Assembly: GCA_913060875.1 (NCBI GenBank)
Contig: CAJXSL010000017.1
Location: 1-64,000, forward strand
DNA: 64,000 nucleotides
Reading direction: 5' to 3'
Source: an uncultured Desulfobacteraceae bacterium
GTDB taxonomy: Bacteria; Desulfobacterota; Desulfobacteria; Desulfobacterales; UBA5852
Numbering within the stretch: position 1 is the first letter of the stretch; every line of letters begins with the position of its first letter. Below the pieces are notes generated by a model that was not told where the DNA came from, ran no database searches, and was given only the letters and a program-made list of their open reading frames with translations. Positions 45,210 to 53,290 of the stretch are shown piece by piece. A program made the translations under genes and the position numbers.

Positions 45210-45961
45210 TACGCCTCCTCGCGCGGTTCAGGTGTTTTGCAGTCTCCCAACTGGTAGTAGGGCAACAGGGTGTTTTCCGTCCATTCAACGGCATCCAGGG
45301 GTGTCATTCCCCAGTTGGTGGGACAGGTGCTCACCACTTCCACAAAACTAAAGCAACGGTTTTCCATCTGGTAGGAAAAGGCTTTATGAATCGCCTTCTT
45401 GGCCCGGTTGATGTATTTGGGTTTGATAACGGACTGGCGTGTTATGTAAGCCGGCGTCTGGAGAGCCGCCAGCAATTCAGCCATTTTGACCGGCATCCCC
45501 ACCGCCTGCACATCACGCCCGAAGGGTGAAGTGCTGGTGCGCTGGTCCGGCATGGTGGTCGGCGCCATTTGCCCTCCCGTCATGCCGTATACAGCGTTGT
45601 TCACAAAAATCGTGGTGAATTTTTCCCCCCGGTTGGCCGCATGGATGATTTCTCCCATCCCGATGCTGGCCAGGTCGCCATCCCCCTGATAGGTGAACAC
45701 CATCAGGTCCGGCCGAACCCGCTTGATCCCGGTGGCCATGGCCGGGGCACGCCCGTGGGCGGCTTCCTGAAAATCAACATTGAAATAGTTATATGCCAGC
45801 ACCGCACACCCCACGGGGGCGATGCCAACCGTACGACCACGAATCCCCAACTCATCGATGACTTCGGCCACCAGCCGGTGGATGACGCCATGCGTACATC
45901 CCGGGCAGTAGTGGGTGGGGTTATCTTTCAGCGCTTCAGGGCGCTTGAACGTTTTTCCCAT
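45209..45961 (-). CDS. 2-oxoacid:ferredoxin oxidoreductase, TPP-binding beta subunit
   Basis: The protein is 250 residues. HYCPGCTHG supplies the cysteines near the proximal cluster and VGCAVL follows, while the TPP motif is GDGDLASIGMGEIIHAANRGEKFTTIFVNNAVYGMTGGQMAPTT read as the usual GDG...NN pair. It is the catalytic subunit with the alpha subunit. Its position is third-last in a leftward delta-alpha-beta-gamma operon. Confidence 0.93.
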   Translation of the reverse strand: MGKTFKRPEALKDNPTHYCPGCTHGVIHRLVAEVIDELGIRGRTVGIAPVGCAVLAYNYFNVDFQEAAHGRAPAMATGIKRVRPDLMVFTYQGDGDLASIGMGEIIHAANRGEKFTTIFVNNAVYGMTGGQMAPTTMPDQRTSTSPFGRDVQAVGMPVKMAELLAALQTPAYITRQSVIKPKYINRAKKAIHKAFSYQMENRCFSFVEVVSTCPTNWGMTPLDAVEWTENTLLPYYQLGDCKTPEPREEA

Positions 45962-46019
45962 GGCAAGGACTCCTCAATCCGCTTATCCTTATGTCTCAGA
46001 CGCCATCCGCGGCAGGGCA

Positions 46020-47093
46020 TTACCCTTTCAGCATGCCGCGGACCACATCCATGATTTCTTCCGGGGTCGGCACTTCGCCGCCGCACTTCCCATACCACTC
46101 AACCGGGCAACGTCCCTGGATGCTGCGCTCCACATCTTCGACCATCTGCCCCATGCTCATTTCAATGCTGACCGCCACCTGGCAGCCCGCTTTACCGGCA
46201 GCGTCGCGCACAGCCTCTTCCGGAAACGGAAAAAGTGTCTGGGGACGGATCATAGCGACTTCCAGCCCCTCTTCCTTAAGGAAATCGATGGCCGTACGGC
46301 AAACCCGGCTCATGGTCCCGTAGCTGACAATAAGGGCGCGATAGTCACCATCGGTATTGTAAGCTTCATAGCGCACGTCCTCCCGTCGCATACGGTCGTA
46401 TTTCGCTTTCAGCATCAGATTGTGGCTGTTGAGCTGGACCGGATCCAGGAAAAGCGATTTGACCAGATTGGGGGAATCATCGGAACGGTTGCCGATTCCG
46501 TTGGTGGCCCATTCGTCCTTGTTGGTCGGTTTTACAACCAGATCCTCTGGGAATTCCACCGGCTCCATCATCTGGCCGATCAGCCCGTCGCCCAGGATCA
46601 TGACCGGGTTGCGGTATTTTTCTGCAATGGGGAAGGCTTCCATAACCATCTGGACGGCTTCCTGAACGCTGGCCGGGGCCATGACAAAAAGGCGATAGTC
46701 TCCATGTCCGCCGCCCTTGGTGGCCTGGAAGTAATCGCCCTGGGAGGGTAATATGCCTCCCAACCCCGGTCCTCCGCGCATGATGTTGACAAAAACGGCC
46801 GGGCACTGGGCGCAGGTGATGTAGCTCAACGCCTCACTCATCAAACTGATCCCCGGGCTGGAGGACGTGGTAAAAACCCGGGCACCGCATCCGGCCGCCC
46901 CAAAAATCATGTAGCCAACCGCGACTTCACTTTCCCCCTGAAGAAAAACACCCCCGACCTCGTCCATCCGACGGGAGAGGTATTCGGCCACTTCAGACTG
47001 GGGCGTAATCGGATAAGCGAAATAATTCAGGCATCCCGCCCGAATGGCCGCTTCGCCGATGGCCTCGTTACCTTTCATGAGAACTTTGCCCAT
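46020..47093 (-). CDS. vorB: 2-oxoacid:ferredoxin oxidoreductase, alpha subunit (VorB-like)
   Basis: The protein is 357 residues. GNEAIGEAAIRAGCLNYFAYPITPQSEVAEYLS is the typical alpha-subunit opening, and TSSSPGISLMSEALSY and MRGGPGLGGILPSQGDYFQA follow. Closest in memory to VorB of 2-oxoisovalerate oxidoreductases, though 2-oxoglutarate enzymes (KorA) are very similar. In sulfate reducers these enzymes feed branched-chain or aromatic acid catabolism or reverse TCA steps. ATG follows a GGAGG-containing leader shared with the small ferredoxin gene. Confidence 0.9.
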   Translation of the reverse strand: MGKVLMKGNEAIGEAAIRAGCLNYFAYPITPQSEVAEYLSRRMDEVGGVFLQGESEVAVGYMIFGAAGCGARVFTTSSSPGISLMSEALSYITCAQCPAVFVNIMRGGPGLGGILPSQGDYFQATKGGGHGDYRLFVMAPASVQEAVQMVMEAFPIAEKYRNPVMILGDGLIGQMMEPVEFPEDLVVKPTNKDEWATNGIGNRSDDSPNLVKSLFLDPVQLNSHNLMLKAKYDRMRREDVRYEAYNTDGDYRALIVSYGTMSRVCRTAIDFLKEEGLEVAMIRPQTLFPFPEEAVRDAAGKAGCQVAVSIEMSMGQMVEDVERSIQGRCPVEWYGKCGGEVPTPEEIMDVVRGMLKG

Positions 47094-47108
47094 CTTACCT
47101 CCTGATCA

Positions 47109-47339
47109 TCAACTAGCGGCTTTGTCTTCCGCTATTTCCACGATTGAAATGGCAACATCCGGGCACATGACACAACAGATCGCGCAGTAAATACAATCTT
47201 CCGGACGTGCCTGATACGCAGGGAAATATCCCTTGGCATTGAGCTCCTTCGTCAGTTCCAAAACGTTTTTGGGACAAACCGCCACACACAGACCGCAACC
47301 TTTGCATCTTTCACTGTCAATTTGGTGTAAATAGGCCAT
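47109..47339 (-). CDS. Two-cluster ferredoxin, delta subunit of the oxidoreductase
   Basis: The protein is 76 residues and carries two 4Fe-4S motifs, CKGCGLCVAVCP and CIYCAICCVMCP. The second has an additional cysteine. It passes electrons from the TPP-site clusters to soluble ferredoxin. It is directly upstream of the alpha-subunit gene (15-bp gap), matching the four-subunit VOR/KOR arrangement. Confidence 0.92.
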   Translation of the reverse strand: MAYLHQIDSERCKGCGLCVAVCPKNVLELTKELNAKGYFPAYQARPEDCIYCAICCVMCPDVAISIVEIAEDKAAS

Positions 47340-47351
47340 TCAATTCACTCC

Positions 47352-48116
47352 TTATATGGAACCGGGCGCCCTGCCGGGTTCATCGGGCTCCCCGTCTGTA
47401 ATCGTTTCCGCCTTTAGCCAGGGGGGTACGAGCTGTCGCTGGATCGGCAGGACCGGGCAATTGATGGGCCTGTCGGACAGGGCGCCGATCAGGGCGCCCG
47501 GCGCGGTGATGAATGCCAGCGGTAACCCGCTGGCGCTACTCAGTTCCGCGACGAATTCATAGCCGTCCCAAACCGTCTGGGGCGTGGTCGCCTCCATCAG
47601 ATGGGCGTTGCCGATCCAACCCGTAACCTCCATTTTGGCGGCCGCTTCGATTTCCGCACGCATGGCCAGACAACCGGGAACAGAATCCGTGTTGGGGCGA
47701 TGCGGGTTGACCACCTGCAGCATTTGAATCGTCTGCCCGCGAAAAGCATCGGCCAGCGAGGCCAACACGGTGGCGCCGACATCATCCCCCCCGACATCCA
47801 GGATGGTCAAGTGACCGGCCCCTCGGATGGCACCGGCAACCGCCGGACTTAGAATCGGCAGATCGGCGTGCAGGTAAGTTGCCGGGGGCAGAATCAGCTC
47901 GATTTGATGCCCGGCCAAAAGGGCCCGGGCCTCTCGGGTGCGAAAGTAGGGATTGACGAGGTCAAGGTCGACCACCCGGACGGCGTCCGCCTTTGGCCGG
48001 CAGGCCAAGGCCAGGTTGATGGCGACTTCGGTCTTGCCGCTGCCATAATTGCCGACGATAACCACAATGCCTTGAAATTGAATATCCAACAGGTTCCCCG
48101 CATCCGGATCCATCAT
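47352..48116 (-). CDS. P-loop ATPase linked to the oxidoreductase operon
   Basis: The protein is about 254 residues. IVVIVGNYGSGKTEVAINLAL is a deviant Walker A, VRVVDLDLVNPYFRTREAR follows like the switch region of MinD/ArsA-type (SIMIBI) ATPases, and ILDVGGDDVGATVLASL is a Walker B. The family has no function I know. It starts the leftward oxidoreductase operon, 12 bp before the ferredoxin gene, so a role in cofactor or cluster loading or in control of the enzyme is plausible. Starts ATG 48116, ATG 48113 and TTG 48143 are all possible. Confidence 0.8.
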   Translation of the reverse strand: MMDPDAGNLLDIQFQGIVVIVGNYGSGKTEVAINLALACRPKADAVRVVDLDLVNPYFRTREARALLAGHQIELILPPATYLHADLPILSPAVAGAIRGAGHLTILDVGGDDVGATVLASLADAFRGQTIQMLQVVNPHRPNTDSVPGCLAMRAEIEAAAKMEVTGWIGNAHLMEATTPQTVWDGYEFVAELSSASGLPLAFITAPGALIGALSDRPINCPVLPIQRQLVPPWLKAETITDGEPDEPGRAPGSI

Positions 48117-48379
48117 CCCCCGAGACGGATGTTCTTTCCACAAGCCACCCGCCCGACGATTTTCGACAAGAGTGCTGTGTATTGGTTATTGGTTGAATTG
48201 TCAAGCCACTCCAGGGGCTTTTGACCGGTTCCGGCCCATGGGAAAATGCCCCCTTCACCCTGTCATAGGAGGGCACGAAAATTTAAAGTTGACGGCATCG
48301 GGCCAGGCCTCATCGTATTGAAAAATGCCGGGGGTTCGGCTATGAAGACTTATCGATGATAATGGAACGCCCCTAAGTA

Positions 48380-48588
48380 GTGTCCGTCCATAAATGGTAG
48401 ATTTTGGTTCCTGGCAAGGCCCGAGCGCGTTTTCCCGCTCCGCGGGATATTATCCCGCTAGACGGGACTTCCCGTCTAATCAATCCCGGTCGGTGGGTTT
48501 CAACCGGAGGAATAGTCCGCTATTGCGAGGATTGAAAACGAGCGCGAACGCCGCCAGGGGCCGAAAGATGCCTTTTATGGATGGGCAC
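48380..48588. mobile_element. MITE-like inverted-repeat element, copy 2
   Basis: This 209-bp gene-less element begins GTGTCCGTCCATAAATGG and ends CCTTTTATGGATGGGCAC, and is flanked on both sides by the identical hexamer TAAGTA (48374-48379 and 48589-48594), a clear target-duplication candidate. It aligns with copy 1 at 9993-10181 but has about 20 extra bases forming a hairpin GCGGGAT-ATT-ATCCCGC between two CCCGC words. The GACGGGA-CT-TCCCGTC hairpin is perfect here. Its right edge is directly before the ribosome-binding site of the NamZ-like gene. Confidence 0.82.
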
Positions 48589-48607
48589 TAAGTAAGGAAT
48601 ACCCGTG

Positions 48608-49786
48608 ATGGCACATGTGAAAACCGGTCTGGAAGTGCTCATCCGCAACGGCCACCCGTGGACAACGGACACCCGACTGGGGCTGCTCTGCAATCCCGCT
48701 TCGGTAGATGCGAATTTTCAACATGCCCGGGACCTGTTGGTCCAACGTTTCCCCGGTCAGGTCAAAGCGCTTTACTCCCCCCAGCATGGGTTTCATGCCG
48801 AAAAACAAGACAATATGGTCGAATCCGACCACTTGGTCGATGCCGTCACCCGTCTGCCGGTCTACAGTCTTTATGGTGAAACAAGGATCCCCACCCCGCA
48901 AATGCTGGCCCCCATCGACGTCCTGCTGGTGGATCTCCAGGATGTCGGCACCCGGGTCTACACCTTTATCTACACCTTGGCCTATTGCCTGGAAGCCGCG
49001 TCGGCAGCCGGCAAACGGGTGCTGGTTCTGGATCGGCCCAATCCGGTGAACGGCCGTGATCTGGAAGGCAATATACTGGAAACCGAATGGGCCTCGTTTG
49101 TGGGGCGATTCCCCATTCCCATGCGCCACGGCATGACCATCGGGGAAATTGCGCGGTTGTTCAACGACCGTTTCGGGGCAGGTGCGTCCTTGGAGGTCAT
49201 CCCCATGGAGGGCTGGCAACGGACCATGTGGTTCGAAGATACAGGCCTGCCGTGGGTGGCGCCCTCACCCAATATGCCCACGCCGCAAACCGCCATGGTC
49301 TACCCCGGGCAGGTCATCTGGGAAGGCACCAATGTTTCCGAAGGCCGCGGCACGAGTCTTCCGTTCGAGATCTGTGGCGCGCCCTTTTTGTCTCCTTCCC
49401 AAATACTGGACTTCATCGGGGGCTCCCGGGTGCCGGGGGCGATCCTGAGACCGTGCCTGTTCGAACCCACCTCCGGAAAACACGCCGGCAGGCCATGCCA
49501 CGGCTTCCAGATTCATGTCACCACACCGGATCAATATCGTCCCTACACGACGTCACTGAAAATCCTGCAAGCCATCCTGCATCACCATGCAGATGCTTTC
49601 CAATGGAAATCAGATCCTTATGAATACGAATTTGAAAAACCGGCCATCGATCTGATTCTGGGGAGCCAAGCCGTCCGGGAGCGTATCCAGGCGATGGAAT
49701 CCATTCCGGCCCTGGAAGCGTCATGGCAATCCGACTTGGCCGCTTTTCGCTCCCTGCGCCGCCCCTATCTCCTGTATCCCGATTAA
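48608..49786 (+). CDS. DUF1343 / NamZ-like exo-beta-N-acetylmuramidase family protein
   Basis: The protein is 392-393 residues, start ATG 48608 (or GTG 48605) with AAGGA upstream. It shows the family signatures YSPQHGF (58-63), YGETRIPT, DLQDVGTRVYTFIYTL, LDRPNPVNG and PSPNMPT. NamZ (GH171) members release MurNAc from the non-reducing end of peptidoglycan. There is no signal peptide, so a cytoplasmic or unusual location is likely. The first signature usually reads PEHG, so Gln60 here replaces a conserved Glu. An element insertion lies just upstream and a terminator downstream. Confidence 0.87.
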   Translation: MAHVKTGLEVLIRNGHPWTTDTRLGLLCNPASVDANFQHARDLLVQRFPGQVKALYSPQHGFHAEKQDNMVESDHLVDAVTRLPVYSLYGETRIPTPQMLAPIDVLLVDLQDVGTRVYTFIYTLAYCLEAASAAGKRVLVLDRPNPVNGRDLEGNILETEWASFVGRFPIPMRHGMTIGEIARLFNDRFGAGASLEVIPMEGWQRTMWFEDTGLPWVAPSPNMPTPQTAMVYPGQVIWEGTNVSEGRGTSLPFEICGAPFLSPSQILDFIGGSRVPGAILRPCLFEPTSGKHAGRPCHGFQIHVTTPDQYRPYTTSLKILQAILHHHADAFQWKSDPYEYEFEKPAIDLILGSQAVRERIQAMESIPALEASWQSDLAAFRSLRRPYLLYPD

Positions 49787-49819
49787 TCGGGCCGCGCCAA
49801 AAACGATACAGGCGCAAAA

Positions 49820-49859
49820 AAAAAGCTCCACATCCTGAAAAAAGGATCCGGAGCTTTTT
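49820..49859. terminator. Bidirectional Rho-independent terminator
   Basis: AAAAAGCTCC and GGAGCTTTTT pair over 10 bp, extended inside by CATCC/GGATC, with T-runs on both strands. It separates the convergent NamZ-like gene and the small membrane-protein gene. Confidence 0.85.
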
Positions 49860-49875
49860 AAAAACCAGCGTGTAC

Positions 49876-50154
49876 TTAAGCGCTTTTCAGATTCTCAATT
49901 TCCTGCTTGAGATCGTCAATTTCCTGTTTGTACTTATCCACATCGTCTTCCGATCCCACCGGGCTTCCGATCGAATCGTCTTTTTTCCAGCTGTCCTTCA
50001 ATTCGTCGAAACCAAGGTAAATTGCCAAGCCGCCACCCAGAAGCAGCATCAAAGGAATGGCACCGGCCAGGAGCGTCAAGAACGGTGACCACCATACGAC
50101 CAGACCGATAAGACCGAGAACTGCGGCTGCCGCACCACCTACTAACGTTTTCAT
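49876..50154 (-). CDS. Small membrane protein with coiled-coil tail
   Basis: The protein is 92 residues. Two hydrophobic helices (about 8-24 and 26-48) lead into an acidic linker and the heptad KYKQEIDDLKQEIENLKSA. AAGGAGG stands 10 nt before the ATG, an excellent site, and the gene ends at a strong terminator, so a small monocistronic unit is likely. I know no function; size and charge resemble stress- or envelope-associated YtxH-like proteins, but that is only a resemblance. Confidence 0.75.
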   Translation of the reverse strand: MKTLVGGAAAAVLGLIGLVVWWSPFLTLLAGAIPLMLLLGGGLAIYLGFDELKDSWKKDDSIGSPVGSEDDVDKYKQEIDDLKQEIENLKSA

Positions 50155-50643
50155 ATGGAATTTTCCTCCTTAGCAAAATAGTTTTCAGATTCGAAACTTT
50201 CTTGAGTTGGCGAGCCTCCGAACCAGATGGATTCGATCAGGCCGTCTAACAACGACAGCCCAAATGATGAGGGATCGACCATGATTACGATTACTGGGTT
50301 CGTTGGTAACGAACGAAAAGATAAAGATAGAAGAAATTGATTCTGCTGGCAAGCATTCAAAATCTGGTTCCGGATAACACATCCCTTTGGTTTTAACAAG
50401 CTTAATTTTTGCCGGTTTCACAGGGCGAAACAGCTCTGACCCCAGCCGCAACCGCCATTTGACAGAAGTGTAAAAACGCCAGCGGACTTAATCATTGCAA
50501 CCCTTTAGGGGTTCTGTTAGTTTTCGTTTTTTGATGCGTATTGCGGGGATCCCTTCCCCAACCCAATTGTCGATCAGATACCATTGCCGGCTTTCTAATG
50601 CCGCCACAGCGCGACATACATACCGTTCAGAACAGGATGACTT
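50155..50643. other. Gene-free divergent region before plsB
   Basis: This stretch, between divergent genes, holds no convincing frame. A short hairpin AACCC-TTTAG-GGGTT (50499-50513) is followed by a T-rich stretch, and GGGGATCCCTTCCCC lies at about 50545-50559. AT content is higher than in flanking genes. Promoters for both neighbours should lie here, but I could not pick them reliably, and no known riboswitch pattern was seen. Confidence 0.4.
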
Positions 50644-53280
50644 ATGGGCATCACCAGGAATGAAAAATGGGCTCGCATCCAATCCCGACTGAATCGCTGG
50701 GTCCAGCGCCTTCTCAAGGGCACCTATCACTACTATGCCTGCTTTCTACCGGAAAACCCGGGCCATCTATTGTCTTGGGGGCTCAAACTTTTTTACCGGG
50801 GCATCACCCTGGCCCCCAGCCAGGCGAACGTACTCAAGCAATTGCCCCGCAACGCTATTCCGGTCTATGTCACCAAGCGCAAAAGCGTTTTCGAACGTCT
50901 GTTTTACCATACCCGCTATCGGGATACCCGTCATCCGGTCCCGACCCTGGCCTTTGACTATGCCCTGTTCCTGTGCCAGCCCCTATCGAGAATTTGCAGA
51001 ATGCTGCTGGCCCGCCTGGATTATTTTTGCCGCCATTTCAATTTTCCGAATGCATATGCCAGTGGGTACTATGCCGAGGCACTGCGCAGCGGGCAGGCAG
51101 CCATCCTTTCTCTTGTGGAGCCACGCGGGTTTCACCGCCGTTTTGTGAAAGAGAAAGAAGATCCCATCCGGTACCTGCTGGAAGTTCAGAAAACAACGGA
51201 TCGTCCCATCTTTCTGATTCCCCAGTTGATGATCTATAAAAAGGATCCGGAAAAGGCCAATCCCTCGTTGTGGGATCTGCTCACCGGACCTGAACGCCCC
51301 CTGGGAGGCTGGCGGCGGGTGATGATGCTGATCAAAAAGCCGGGGCGGACTTTCGTCGAAATCAGTGCGCCGCTGAATCTCAAAACGTTCCTGGCGCATC
51401 CGGACATTCAACATCGCGACAGCACCTATCAGGCGCTGGCCCTGCGGCGTAATCTGCTGCTCCAACTCCATCGTCACCGGCAAAGCATCATGGGGCCGAT
51501 TTTGAAAACCCGGCTGGAAATCAAGGAAAACGTTCTTACGGGTGCCGCTCTCCAGGAATTCATCCGGCAACAGGCGGCGGCCGAGGACAAACCGGTCACA
51601 CGCCTGCTGAAAAAGGCCGATCATTACTTTGAGGAAATCGCGGCGAACTATCGGCCCTGGACCATCAAAATTTATGAAGCCCTGCTCACCTGGATTATCA
51701 ATACCATGTTCGATGGCTTCATTGTGGACCAGAAAGGACTGGATCGCCTGAAGGCAATGTCCCAGAAGGGCCCGCTGATTTTGCTGCCCTGCCATAAAAG
51801 CCACATCGACTACCTCATGCTCTCCTATGTCATGTACCGCAACAACATGCCTTGCCCCCATATTGTCGCGGGGAAAAACCTTTCGTTCTGGCCCATGGGG
51901 CCTATTTTCAGAAGCGCCGGGGCTTTTTTCATGCGCCGGACCTTCAAGGGCGCGCCCCTGTATGCTCGTGTTTTCGCAGCCTATATCTACAAACTTCTCC
52001 AGGAAGGGTTTAACATCGAGGTCTTCATCGAGGGCGGCCGCAGCCGCACCGGCAAATTGCTCTCTCCCAAGACCGGCCTGTTGTCCATCCTGTTGGACGC
52101 CCATCGCAAAGGGGCCTGCGACGACCTCATTCTGGCCCCGATTTTTATCGGATATGACAAAGTCCCGGAGGAAAAGGCCTACCTGCATGAACTTGAGGGC
52201 GGCAAAAAAGAACCGGAAAGCCTGTCCCAGGTGATCAGGGCGCGCAAGGTGCTGAAAAAACGTTTTGGCAAAATCTACATCGAATTCCACGATCCCCTGT
52301 CTTTGCAATCGCTTCTGGCACGCAACGACCTTTCCCTGGACACCATGGACAAAGAGGCCACCAGCGCCTTTTGCCGCAACATCGGTCACCGTGTCATTCA
52401 TGCCATCAACAACATCGCCATCATCACGCCCCACGCGCTGGTGGCGGCCTCGGTGCTGAATCAGCCGGCCGCCACCTATACCTATGAGGCTGTCGCCGCC
52501 ATTGCGAACACCTATTTAAGGCAGCTCAATTTCCAGGGCTACAAGCTGGCCGATACGCTGATCATGGCGCCCGATCACGCCCTGGAACAGGCGTTTGAAT
52601 CCTACGTTCAGCGAAAATTCATCGAACCGGTATCCAAAGGAGATACCACCGAGCATGATGAGACCCGCTATCGCACCAATGCCGACAAACGCCCCAGCCT
52701 GGAGTATTACAAAAACAACTGTGTGGCCTGCTTTGTTCCGGTGGCCCTCACGGCCCTGGCCATCCTCGAACGCGACGCTTTCCAGTTCATTTCAACCGAT
52801 CTGCATGGGAGCTATCGTTTCCTCCAGGACTTCTTCAAGTACGAATTCGCCTATGATATCGAGAAACCGGCCGAATTTTACATCCGTAAAAGTATCAAGG
52901 CCTATATTGACGATGCGGTTTTAATGCCCCACCCGACGCTCCCCGACACCTACAACATCACATCGGCAGGACTCCGCAAGCTAAGGCTTTACGCGGGATT
53001 CCTGAAAGCCTATTTTGAAGCTTACCGGGTGGTTCTGGCCCAGTTAGGCATGCAAAAAAGCAGTGATGTCGGCTACAAGGAGCAGGCCAAGAAAATTGCC
53101 GCCACAGGGTCCCGCATGCTCAAGCAGGGCGAGATCACGTGCCCCGAAGCACTGTCCCGGGTCACCTTCAGCAATGCGGTAAAATTCTTTAACAGCCGGG
53201 ATATCGCCTGCAACGAAGACGATCAAGAGGCCCGTCCCTATGCCGAGGCCATCCGACGCTATCTGGGCCTGTTGCAGTGA
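50644..53280 (+). CDS. plsB: Glycerol-3-phosphate acyltransferase PlsB
   Basis: The protein is 878 residues, a full-length PlsB. It acylates sn-glycerol-3-phosphate at position 1 at the inner membrane. The acyltransferase core has HKSHID (H-x4-D, near residue 384), FFMRRTF, VFIEGGRSRTGK (about 462) and LAPIFIGYDKVPEE. The start ATG 50644 lacks a strong ribosome site (AGGATGACTT is 3-11 nt before). It is 10 bp from the fused sugar-nucleotide gene, so they are cotranscribed. Confidence 0.94.
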   Translation: MGITRNEKWARIQSRLNRWVQRLLKGTYHYYACFLPENPGHLLSWGLKLFYRGITLAPSQANVLKQLPRNAIPVYVTKRKSVFERLFYHTRYRDTRHPVPTLAFDYALFLCQPLSRICRMLLARLDYFCRHFNFPNAYASGYYAEALRSGQAAILSLVEPRGFHRRFVKEKEDPIRYLLEVQKTTDRPIFLIPQLMIYKKDPEKANPSLWDLLTGPERPLGGWRRVMMLIKKPGRTFVEISAPLNLKTFLAHPDIQHRDSTYQALALRRNLLLQLHRHRQSIMGPILKTRLEIKENVLTGAALQEFIRQQAAAEDKPVTRLLKKADHYFEEIAANYRPWTIKIYEALLTWIINTMFDGFIVDQKGLDRLKAMSQKGPLILLPCHKSHIDYLMLSYVMYRNNMPCPHIVAGKNLSFWPMGPIFRSAGAFFMRRTFKGAPLYARVFAAYIYKLLQEGFNIEVFIEGGRSRTGKLLSPKTGLLSILLDAHRKGACDDLILAPIFIGYDKVPEEKAYLHELEGGKKEPESLSQVIRARKVLKKRFGKIYIEFHDPLSLQSLLARNDLSLDTMDKEATSAFCRNIGHRVIHAINNIAIITPHALVAASVLNQPAATYTYEAVAAIANTYLRQLNFQGYKLADTLIMAPDHALEQAFESYVQRKFIEPVSKGDTTEHDETRYRTNADKRPSLEYYKNNCVACFVPVALTALAILERDAFQFISTDLHGSYRFLQDFFKYEFAYDIEKPAEFYIRKSIKAYIDDAVLMPHPTLPDTYNITSAGLRKLRLYAGFLKAYFEAYRVVLAQLGMQKSSDVGYKEQAKKIAATGSRMLKQGEITCPEALSRVTFSNAVKFFNSRDIACNEDDQEARPYAEAIRRYLGLLQ

Positions 53281-53290
53281 GGACCGCCCC

